From positions 1 to 64,000 of the forward strand of contig JAOVVO010000275.1 of assembly GCA_028564675.1 (NCBI GenBank): DNA of 64,000 nucleotides, given 5' to 3'. The DNA comes from Onchocerca lupi (Eukaryota > Nematoda > Chromadorea > Rhabditida > Onchocercidae). This document shows, in pieces, positions 22,901 to 34,361 of this stretch. The position numbers were made by a program, and so were the translations under genes. The stretch's first letter is position 1, and the number at the start of each line of letters is the position of its first letter. Under the pieces are notes generated by a model. It did not search any database. It was not told the origin of the DNA and worked only from the letters and a program-made list of their open reading frames with translations.

Positions 22901-25900
22901 ATCGGATGACGTACGTCAATAAAGGACAATTTTATACTGTATCATTTGATTACATTCCTGATCTTTGTAAACCACTAAAAAGTCCCACAGTTAAAGTAAG
23001 TTTTTCTTTTTCTAATCGGGATTTTTTTTTTTTTTTTTTTACAAATGCATTAAAAATACATCATTCGTATAAGTCTTTCCTTTCCTTGCTATAATATTTT
23101 TGCATATAGTTAAATTTTAATTAAATGGTTTGATTATTGAATTCTGATATTATGCAAACAAAATTTGAAAGTTTTCTCGTTTAATAATCAATGATTAATA
23201 CAATAAAATTTTTTAATATTACTAATTTTTTGACATGTATTTTATTTCTAATCATTCGATTAAATTATTAAATTTCAATATTTGATAAACAAAATTTGAA
23301 AGTTTTCTGCATAATAATCGCAAGTATTCGCAAAACTTTCGAAAATTAGGAATTTTTTTTATTCTCAACATTAAAATTATTGAATATGCACATAAAACTA
23401 ATGTAGTACGAATAACATTTCTTGTTCTTTTATTCGCATAGTTTTTGTTATTGTTTATTTTAGTAGTAATTATTATTACTACAACAATAACAACTTCAAC
23501 TAATTACCAACATCGATGAAGTTTGCAATAAAACAGGCTAGATTATCTTGTTGCTGATGGATTGAGTATGAACAAGATCATGTACTATCGAAAACCTGAT
23601 TCGTTTCCTGGAATTTCTATTCAATCATTTAGACATTTCCTGACATAATTATAGATGTACATACTTCTTCTCACCGAAATTTTTCTATCTATCTTAATTT
23701 TAACATTTCAATGAAAATGATTGAAATTTTTTTAAAAAAACTTTTCTGTTTTGCAAAAAATAAATTGTCTTTATTGAAAATTTCTGAAAATATATCGCTT
23801 CAATTAATTCGGAAAATATAACTATGATTTAAATTTATTTATTCACATTATTTTCCTAATAAATAGTTTAAGGCATAGAAATTTTCGTCATTTATTATTT
23901 TAATTTTCATTATCAATTTCATTTTTACATTTAGAATATCTTTTATTTTACTTCAACATTTTGATTTCTTCAAAATGTAAATGGAATTAACTAAAAAATC
24001 GTTCAATAATACAAATTATCTACATGGCCAAGTATTGGTAGTAGCTAAAGGTAGATCCATTTTTTGGCCAAATTCTTGACTCTTCACTTAATATTTGATG
24101 ATTTGCTTAATATTTCATAAAAATGCTGCAATTATCTCTTGGACAGACACAGTTTAAGTATTTTCACAAATTTCCTCATTTCTGTAATAAGTTAAAAGAT
24201 TTTTAGATCTAATTTTATAGTATTTAATTGAATTTAATTTAATCAAGTACAATTCTACAGCCAAAAACTGTTTTTTTTTTTTGTGATTTATTAATTTTTT
24301 TTTTTTTTTGATTTGTTAAATTGTATAATTATAATGATTTGTCAATTTTTTCCTGACTTATTGAACTAATTATTTAAATCCTTAAGTGCCAATCTTAAAA
24401 GTGTAAAATTTACTCAATTTGAACTAGAATTTTTGATCGCTTGCAAATTGCGATCTTTCAGAGTCAATTAATGATCGTATTTCGAGAAGATAAAACGTAT
24501 GAAGAAGAAATCAAAACATGGCAATTTTGGCATTCTAGGCAACATTCGGTAAAACAACGAATTTTGGAAATTGATGCTAAAAATAGTTCCGGTATGATTG
24601 GACAAATTGAAGAAATTGCACATAATGCTATACAATTTTATTGGAATCCAACTGAACAATCAAGTGTTAAGGTTAATTTTTTATCAAATCATTTTCATAA
24701 TGATCAATCATTTGCTTCATTTAACAAATTTTTAATTTCCATCAAATCTCTCATATCATTTCACTTGTTTGAAGATAATATTATTGTGTATAAAGTTAAT
24801 AATTTTAAAAAAGATTATTAAAATATTTAAAGCGAACTGCGTGGAAGTTTCAAGATATAAACTAATCATTTCCTTCATTAATTAATTACTAACATCAAAT
24901 TTTAAGTATCAGATTTAATTATATCAATATTAGCCAAGTTAATTTGCCAATTTTTTCTATAAATTACTATGTAGTAGGAATTATTTGCTATAATTTTGCC
25001 TAATTTCCAAGCATCATTTCAATTCCTGCTCATGCTGTCCACAATTTTTTGTTCTTCGCATATTTGCTTAATTTCATTTTGTCTATCTCATAATTCAATG
25101 ATAGCTATAATTAATACTACTATTTATTTAAAAACTACGCAAGAATACAAAGGTTTAAAAAAAGAATTAGCATATGAAAGCCAACAGTCGAGATTTCTAA
25201 AAAAAAAAAAAATAGATTAAAAAATGAAATGAGAGGAAAAATTGAATTGAGAAATGAAACAAAATGCTTCATTCTCTAAATAGTTCAGTGTTGAATTGGA
25301 ATCTGATAAGAAATGAATGAAATTATGACTTGTAAGGAATTATTAATTTATTAATGGGAATTAAAATGCTCAAAATATACTAATATTTAAAAATTAGATT
25401 AGTATATTATATGCATAATATTATTTTGTTAAAATGATTGATTGAAAGATTCAAATTTAGTCAATCAAATTCATGCAATTATGACGAGCAATTTTTTCCA
25501 AATTTTGTATTTTGAAAAACCGGAATTCAGTAATTCATCTTCTATCCCATATAATATTTCAGATTAGCATCGCAGTGCAATGTTTGTCAACAGATTTCAG
25601 TAATCAAAAAGGTGTCAAAGGTCTTCCACTTCATATTCAAATTGATACTTACGATGAGAATGATAGTACCGATGTTCCGTTCCATCGAGGATATTGCCAA
25701 ATTAAAGTATTCTGTGATAAGGTTTGCTAAGAATTTAAAATTTCAATTAAAAAGCAATGATTAAAATTAATTCATATTTTTGATATCATTCTTTCATAAT
25801 GCTTAGAAATAGAATATTGCCTTAGACAGGTGATCAACGAATTGTGCAAATATCTCATTGATAAATGCCAATACAATTTTTTAACAGTTTTAATAAAATT

Positions 25901-28900
25901 TTAAATTGAAAAAAAAGTTTCTCAAAAAGTTTTTCAAACTGATAATTATTACTCATATCTTGTTCTGATCATTTGAAGAGTTGAAACTGTAACAATCAAT
26001 CACAATTGCTTACAGTACAACCAGCTATTTCTATATGAAAAATTTGCTCTTTTATCGAAATAGAAATTGGATTTTGATAAAAATACTGATGTCGACTTAT
26101 TTAAAAAATTGAAATTAAATAAAATTTTGGGAACTCTTTTGATCATTTTGATTTTTAAGAATCGCATTATAGAATTTTTTGAAGAAGTCTTTCATCAAGA
26201 TCATCTCTTTTATTTTACTTAAATTTAAAAAGGCATTGTTTCTTCGATTTCTTCGGCATTATTGTTATAATTTATTTTCGAATTATTATCGATGGCGGAA
26301 AATTATTGTTTAACTTTTTTTAATCACGAATGACAAGTTAAACCAAAACATATAATTATAAAGTTTCTGACATAATAATTTTATTTAAATGACAATTTGA
26401 AAATTTAAACAATTTAATTTTTTTCAACTAGGGTGCAGAAAGAAAGTTACGTGACGAGGACAAAAGGGCTCAAAAACGTAAATTAACAGGTAACTGAGAT
26501 AATTAAAATAAAAAAAAAAAATTATAAGCGCATAATAATTTGCAGATGGTTTTATTGCCAATGCTTTTGTTATGGCCAAGTATATTATAGCAAAGTTTCA
26601 ATTTAAAATCCAAGCAACATTATTATTAATATATGCTTGTTTACTACTTTTTTTTTTTTTGCTTAAAATATGAAACTTAAACTTTAAACTATCGATATTC
26701 TTGGCTACAATAATCGTTTTCTTGCTTGGCTATTATGTTTTGAAGTTTTTGTTGATAATTTTGTGTATTTGTGTTGTCATATCGTCTTTGTGATGCGTAA
26801 TTCATTTGTGCAACTACAACAACAACAACAACAACAATAACAATCAACAATCAACAAAAAATAAAAATAACAACAACAAAAACAACAAAAATGATAATAA
26901 TAAAAGCAATATGAAACTGCAGGATATGCAAATGATATGAAAAATCTCATCTTACTATTGAAGGATTAGAATTTTTAAGTCAGATTGCTTTAAATCAGTT
27001 AATTTGCATATTTGCTGCAGTCTTATTAGCAAAGCTTACTGTAACAGAGCAAAATAAGTGCTTTTTTTTTAAAAAAATTTTTTTTTTGCCTCAATATTTT
27101 CTTGGTATTGGCTTTATAGGGTGCTAACCGAAAAATGCTACATGAGACTCGAAGAGATGAAAAACGCAGGCTTCAAGGTTATTTATCAAATTTTTCTTTC
27201 TTTTTTTTTTTCCCCTTAACTTTTCTCTTTTTTTTTTTTCTGCCCATTTGTTAGTTTTTGCGTCCAAATTTTTACGCTTGTACATGTCAATTTAACGTCA
27301 TTTGTTTTCATATGTTTGCAATTGTAATTTGAGAGAGAAAAGCATCCAAGAAAACTAGTATCAATGATAATTTTCTTTTAAATCAAAAAAAATTGATTAA
27401 GCTAAATGAAAGAAAGCAATAGATATTGAATTTGAGCCAAATTAGCTTAAATTTAAAAATTTTTCAAATCTTTTCTTATTATCAATATTGGTATATTTTC
27501 AATAAATAATAGATTTGAACTTGAAATCAATTTACTTAAATTCTCCTTTCATATATATATATATATATATTGATGTATAGTATTGGGTGCTTTTGTCATG
27601 TTTTTTTTTTTTTTTTTTTTAACATATGCCAATAAAATGTTTATTTTTGTTTACATGCATATTAGAAGATAAACAATAATCTTATAGGACGCAAGAAATC
27701 TGATGGCGAATATCATGAACCATGCGAACGTTCGGAATTTTATCACATGAGTGATCTGACCAAACGAGCTGCTCTATTTATTGGACCTGATGAATATGAT
27801 TCGCGTTATCTTGAAAGTAGCCTTGCCTTTGATCCATTATCAGAATTGGAACCGGTCGCAAAACGGCCAAGAACATCGGAAAGAAGTAAGTTTGTTAGAA
27901 ATTTTAATTGTTATTTTTTGTTTTTTTTTATTAGTTTTTAGTTATTACTATTAATTTTATTAATATCTTTCAAAAAACCAAAAATCTACTAATAAATTCT
28001 AAATTTTTTCAAAAAATTTTTGAATAAAAACTTCCGATTATAATATTCTTGGAAATGTTGCTATTGTAACTTCTTCAGATCATAATAATGGTAAAAATGA
28101 TTCGTTTTTGTTTTATTTTTTTTTTTTTAAATAAGAATTACATAATTTGGCAAAAAAAAGGCAGAAAAAGAAGAATGAATTCATTGATTCAAATTTCATT
28201 AAATTAATTAAATACGGGTACAATTTTATTAATTCAGCAAGAATAATTGCTTCAAATTTTTTAATAATTTTGTTCGATCTTGCTATTTCCGTTTTTTTTT
28301 TTTTCACTTCTATTACTTCAACTTTCAAATGATATTGTCTTTTTTGTTTGAAAACTAATACATTGGTCTCAAAGATAAGTTGCTCAGCACAGGTAGTTTT
28401 TAATTTATTTGCAATTAATATATATTTGTTTATCTGAAGCTGAGTAATCTTGATATTTTTTTTTTTTTTTTGGAAAAAATTGATAGTTCAAAATGAATTC
28501 TGTTTGATATTTGATTGGTTGTGCTTCGTAGTGAATACCGTATACGTACGAAAAGCTACTTCATGCGATTGCTTGAAATGACAACAATGTGATGATTAAT
28601 TCAGCAAATCATATGGTAGATTTTTCATTCCAACAATTTTTTTTTTCAAGGATACTGTATTTCACTTTCTCTCTTCCATTCATATCACGTGCATTATTAC
28701 ACTAATGACCGATAATTTAAATTTTTCAATAACTTGCTTTGATAATAGTTCCTACAATCAGAATATATTGGTAATTATTTCTCAGTTCAGATAAAAATAT
28801 CTATCTCAGCTTATTCTATTTTCATTTGGATGAAATCAAAAAAATTTTTAAATAAAATCTTTTAAAATTCGAAATTTAACACACTTTTCTAAATAATTGG

Positions 28901-30369
28901 ATGTTTTTTTTTTCTCTCGCAATTTCTACTTTCTTTTCTTTTTTTTTTTTTTTTTTTTGTTAAAAGAACCTTCAAGATGTTATTTTGTAAATATTGAAAG
29001 TCAAAACGATGGATGCGAAAACCTATTTTGATTCTATGATTCACTGTCACTCTAAACTTTTTCTTTTCTTTCTTTCTTTTGCCAAATTTTAGTCTGTTAT
29101 CAAAATTTTCTGTTATTGATTTTTCTGCAAGAAATTTTCTTCAATTGTTCATTTGTTCGCATCATTCTTTCGTTCCTTCTTTTTTTTTTTTTTTTTTTTC
29201 AAAAATATTTCTTCCCTGAAACTTTTTAAATCACTTTTTTTTTAAGGCTTTTGATATATTTAAATAATCAAAGAATCTTAACAATTCTTAAAATTTATAA
29301 TGAATTATTGCAAAAATACGAGAAATATTTTATTGTCAATAATTGATGCATATACATATATACATCATGCACCTATTTTTATGTTTATATATTTGAATTA
29401 AATTAATTACCAATATATATAATTTTCGCTTCCTATCAATTTTTTAAAAATTTCAATATATTTGGACAACTAAAAAGTTTTAATAGCTCTTAAAATTCAT
29501 GATTAATTGTTGCGAAAATATGAAATAAATATTTTTATTATCAATATTCAATATATACACACACACATAATTATTTTTACAACCATATATATTAATTAAT
29601 TAATTACAATATATCGAAAAATTTCATTGATAAATGTTTGAGTTAATTTCAGTAATGCTATATGTAAGAAAACGAGATGAACAAATCTATACGCCGTTGC
29701 ATATTATACCTCCCTCATTAACCGGTCTTATACAAGCAGTTGTTGAGAAATTTGGTGTTGAAAGTGAAAAGGTAATAAATTATCATTCCTCATTTTAGAT
29801 TTTCGAATTTCCAATTAGCAATATTTTCGTAGAAGTTTGAACTTTGGCCTTTCAAATTGTTTGAAAAAAAAAAAAGAAATGAATCGAATTTTGACCTTTA
29901 ACAATATTTAAAAAAAAAAAAAAATGGAATTTTTCTTGTTGTTATAGTTAAACATGAAATTTAAAAAAATGCTATGAATTTCTTATGAAAATTTAATATT
30001 AAAGTCAAATTTTTGTAAGAATAGTTGCTCTAATTTGTAATTATGTAATTATTTTCTTTAATGTAGAATTAGAAATGCTTATTGCTATATTATATGCTTC
30101 TAATTACTGTAGGTATCGTATTAATTATTTGTTTCGTTAACAATATCATTTTTACTACTGTAATGGTTGCTTAATTTCTGTTACAGATATCGGGTTTATT
30201 TAAGCAATGCACAAAAGGTGTAACTGTAAAATTGGATGATGATATGCTAAAGCATTACTGTAATGAGGATACTTTTATCATTGATATCGAGCAAGCCCAG
30301 GATGATCCATCATGTTGTACAGTAACACTCGTTGAATTACCACCTTCACATTATTCCCAATCGACATAA
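19997..30369 (+). CDS. grh-1: Grainyhead-family (CP2/GRHL) transcription factor
   Basis: Exons are 19997-20123, 20487-21156, 22833-22995, 24462-24671, 25563-25721, 26432-26489 (or 27120-27177), 27688-27885, 29653-29771 and 30187-30369. All phases agree and give 628 residues. Grainyhead binds DNA as a dimer and controls epidermal and cuticle genes. Residues 1-260 are a low-complexity activation region with 33 consecutive Gln at about 167-199. The CP2 DNA-binding domain begins near residue 263 (PKLENSLGFQY, APISTSVRKEDDRMTYVNKG) and runs through KTWQFWHSRQHSVKQRIL, ISIAVQCLSTDFS, QKGVKGLPLH and HRGYCQIKVFCDKGAER. The C-terminal ubiquitin-like dimerisation domain is about 529-620 (IMLYVRKRDE, TPLHIIPPSL, KHYCNEDTFIIDI). 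The donor after exon 2 (ATT|GTTCGT) is weak but is the only phase-compatible choice I found. The start ATG follows a stop in every upstream splicing option seen. Confidence 0.95.
20837..20956 (+). repeat. CAG/CAA glutamine-coding repeat
   Basis: A Gln-rich stretch in grainyhead exon 2. After one CGA (Arg) at 20855 there are 33 uninterrupted Gln codons at 20858-20956, a mixture of CAG and CAA. Shifted frames give Ala/Thr/Val runs that are artefacts. Confidence 0.97.
26432..26489 (+). other. grh-1: Grainyhead alternative exon 6a (DNA-binding domain)
   Basis: A 58-nt exon, entry phase 0 and exit phase 1, encoding GAERKLRDEDKRAQKRKLT. It is the closer match to the GAERK-IRDEER segment I recall from insect and vertebrate Grainyhead proteins, so it is probably the canonical version. 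The acceptor is CAACTAG and the donor AACAG|GTAACT. It pairs with the similar exon at 27120-27177. Confidence 0.9.
26816..26905 (+). repeat. (CAA)n-rich tract between the two alternative exons
   Basis: A guanine-poor CAA/AAC/AAT tract within the intron that separates grainyhead exons 6a and 6b. It would give an unstructured C/A-rich RNA. Any splicing role is speculation. Confidence 0.8.
27120..27177 (+). other. grh-1: Grainyhead alternative exon 6b (DNA-binding domain)
   Basis: A second 58-nt exon with the same phases, encoding GANRKMLHETRRDEKRRLQ. Nine of 19 residues are identical to exon 6a, and several others are conservative (Leu/Met, Lys/Arg, Gln/Glu). The acceptor is GCTTTATAG and the donor TCAAG|GTTATT. 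Either exon joins exon 5 and exon 7 (27688-27885) in frame. Including both reads a TAA at the third codon of 6b, and skipping both shifts the frame, so exactly one can be used per productive mRNA. Confidence 0.88.
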
Positions 30370-33300
30370 TTAAACCAAATCCATTTGCTTGTTTTATTTT
30401 TTTTTTTTAATCGTTTTTAAATTATCGCACAGTTATTGGGAAAAAAAGATAAAAATTTTTCAACCATCAGTTTAAAAATTTCAATTTTTTTCCAAAAAAA
30501 AAAAAAATCGAAATTTTCAACTATCAAAAATCCTTCCATATGAAATAATTCAAATAGAGAAAAAATTTTTTGCAAAAATTGATCATTTTTTTCCGATTTG
30601 TTTCACTTGCTAATGCTTTAATTTCTTTTTTTTCTTTAATTATAATTAGCCATCACCAAGTCAACAATTATCTATTTCTTGGTAATGTGTAAATTTGTGT
30701 TCCATTTGCAAAATCATACAATAATTTTTCATTTACAATTTTGAAATTGTAACAATTTTTCTATAATTTTAAAAGTCGTAATAATTTTTTTTTTTTTTTG
30801 ATATATTTAATCGTTCTATGCCTTTCTTTTTTTTTTGCATTTATGCAAATCCAAAAAAATTGCATTGTGTTTATAATAAGTTGTATTTGTATAATATATA
30901 TTGCGTTTTGTCCAGCACTTATTCAAATGTTGTCATTAATTAATTGATTATGGATCATTTTAAGGTTGAAGTGAAAAAAATCTCTCGAAAAATTAATAAA
31001 ATGATGAAAAAAAAAAAAGGAAATTAAAAACTTTAAAGAATTTTTCAAATTTATTCAATAATTATTAAAATTTGACCTCTTTCGTTTCCTTCATTTAAGA
31101 AAAATTTTATACAATATGTGCTGTGATTTAACTTGTAAATCATTCATCATCTATCAATTTTTAAATGATCTTCAGCAGGCAAGTGACTAGGTATTTTAGT
31201 GTCGCTAGATTGTGTTACTTAATTTTTATTTTTACTGATCGAATTGATTTTACAAAATTATTAAGTTTTTCATATTGTAATTAAATCCACGATTATTGAT
31301 TTCTCTTTAACTTCTATGCTGCTTTAATTTTATGACTTTAATTTCACAGAAAAGTATCTTTCAGGAAAAAAAAAAAGATAAAACTACAAAGAAAGCATTT
31401 TTCAAATTTCGATTTTCTTGCTTGAATAGCTTTCTTCTCCTTACCTATCATAAAAAAAAAAAAAAAAAAAAGAAATTAAAACATTTCGATCAGTTAGAAG
31501 AAGCATATATTTTCCAAATTATTCTATTGAATATTTTTGCCTAATATAGTGGCAGAAGTTTGTATTGATTTGTATTTTTTGTTGTTTTTTTTTTTTTGTT
31601 GTCTTTGGTGATTTCTCTTCTCTATCTGTGATTTCTCTTTTTTCTTAATTTTTAATTTTTAATTTTTTCTTTTTTGTCCTCTTTATTTTTCGAATGGCAT
31701 ATTATCTTTCTTTTTCTTTTTCTACTTCTCTCTCTTTCTCCTTTCTTCCAATATCTAAAATAATTATCCGCAAAAGATAAAAGTTTTTACTTTTTTTTAA
31801 CGGAAAAATTAATGGAAGCTAAATTTTAATTGTATTTTTAGGAACGATAAAATTAGAACAACAATAGCTATGAATATGATAATAAGAATGTTTGAAGAAT
31901 GAAATTTAAAAAAAAAAAAAAAAAACATTCATTTGTACCATAAATCATTAATTAAAGCTGATAGTGAACAAATCAATAATAACAATAATTTTATTCTGTT
32001 TCAATAATAATAATGGAAATTAGATTTTACACAATTCACAGTTCTTTTTCTCTCCTAAATTTTCTTATTCCTCGTTTAAAAGTCTAGTCGCAAGCCTGTC
32101 CACGTACGCATATGTATGCGTATATCCTTCATCACGTTCCGGTAATTATATTTCATCTATACATAAATTAATTGATGAAATTATAATTTTATGTATTTGT
32201 TTTGTTAAATTCTCTTCTTTTGTCTTATTTTTTTTTTTTTTTTTTTTTTTGTAAATAAAGAACGAAACCATAATGTGTACGAAATAAAAAATAATTATTA
32301 TGCTACCAATTTTCAAAGAATTTTTTGATTTTTTAATCAGTGAATCTTAATAGCTTGGCGTAATTCTATTATGTAACAACATTCACCAAAATACGTTTCA
32401 AAAATTTGAATTTATACTAAATTGAATCTAACTTATTTGATTAATTAGTTTCAGCTATGAATGACAATTTAGAACTCTAGAACTGAGATTTCAAAGAAGT
32501 TTAGGGATGATAAAAAAAATTTTTATGGGATTTTTTTTTCTTTTTTTGGCAGTAATAGACGTAATCAGTAGTAAGAATCAATTGCTTAGATTTGATTTGC
32601 AGCTTCAAAAAATTTGAAAAATACCGGTATACTAAGATTGACTTCACTCAAAAGACTAAATTTCACAAAATTCAATCTTATTTTTTCCTACTAAAAATAT
32701 ACTCAAGCAAGTTTTGAACATCCACCCAAACATTTCTAAATTCATGGATTTCTGACTTTTTCATCATGATAAGTATTAAGACAGATCTGAAACTATTAAA
32801 TCAAAAAACTTGTTTCCCCAAAGATATCACCATATGTATGCATATCAAAAAAAAAAAAATTAAGCAGGAACTTCTCCATTTTATAATTTTATTCCGGAAA
32901 TACTTAATTTAAATATCAAACAAATTGACTAAAACATGTAAGCTTTAAATTTCAGATGGGGACAAAGATACTTTTTAGAAATGACATCCAAAACATGATA
33001 AAATTTGAATAGAAGGCATAAAATGATATGAATACCTTCATTAAGCTCTTTTTTTTTGTTCTTGAAACTCGATGAACATATAATGAGAAATGAAATCATT
33101 TGGTCATGATACAAACTGCTCTTTCAATGATTTGTAAGAATGAGAAAGTGACCTTTTAATGGCGTCTTGAAATTTGATAAATAAAGCAAACTGATGGAAA
33201 ATTTTTTCTTCTTTCTCATCTTTTCACTGTCTTTCGAATCGACCGAAAAGATATCGGGATCAGCCCTTAGGGGGTTAAATTGTTAAGATATGTAAAGAAA

Positions 33301-34361
33301 TAAAAGAGAAGATGGAAGAGATCCGACATTCGACGATATATGATAAACAAAATAAGAAAATTGTTGTACGAATTTCTCTTCCAAATTATAATGACTTTTT
33401 TTTTTTTTGAATCCACATTTGTCAATTATGCTCGCCTCTGTCCACTTATCGCACACATTTGTTATCCTCCATATCTCATGCAATCGTATTTTAAATTTGA
33501 AAAATTTATGCCACTTAACAAAATCAAATCAAATGTCTTCATTTTCGAAACTAGACGAAATTGGAAAGAATTATTACAATCATTTGCCAATTTTCATTAA
33601 ACTTAATTTTAAATGTTTCAAAATTAGTCAATAGATTAAAAATTCAGGAGGCAGCAAAGTGATTCAAAAAGAATACAACACTAATAAACATGATCATACC
33701 AGAGCATTATTCACAAGATATTGCCTAAGGCCATTCGACTATTTATTCTCCAATCTTTTCTATTCTCATTGTCGCTTCTCTCTTCTATCTCCTGTTACAT
33801 ATCATTCATGATTCAGGTAAAAAGATGATGGGAACTGAAAGAAAGGATAAATTGATGAAATTAGAGCAATGAATTCGCTATGTAAACATTTAAAAAAAAT
33901 TCAGATACAGCCTTTTTCAGGGTTTGCGCATATTCATCTTTGAAATTCAATATTAAAGTAATGAAAATATGACGTCAAAGAAGAAAGAGGTAATTTTGAA
34001 AATTCCCAAAGAAAAAATTAAAACAAAAAATATTGCGTTGAATAATTCTGATAAGACTAAGTGCAAAAGATTTAAATTTTCATTAGTTTTCTTTAAAAAT
34101 ATTTTGCAAGCTTTCTTCTCCTGAAACAGCTAATTAGTTCAAAAATATTGCAGTGATCCATTCACAAAATAAGCACTAAAGCGTGGAAATCTAAAAACAA
34201 ACAATAATGTTTTTGTTAGGTTTGTAACATTTTTCATCAATGACGATTTTTAAAAGCGATGCCTTAACTATTATTTATGAAGTGCCTGAAACTTGCTCAG
34301 CTTAGTGTAAACAGAGATAAAGATAATTGAAAAAAATAATTTAAAAGATATATCTCGGCAA
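30370..34361. other. Intergenic region between convergent genes
   Basis: Separates the 3' ends of grainyhead (+) and the NDPK gene (-). It is AT-rich with many homopolymer runs. An AATAAA at 30995-31000 is one possible grainyhead poly(A) signal. A short GC-richer patch near 33240-33285 (GATATCGGGATCAGCCC) stands out but matches nothing I know. No coding exon was recognised. Confidence 0.55.
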
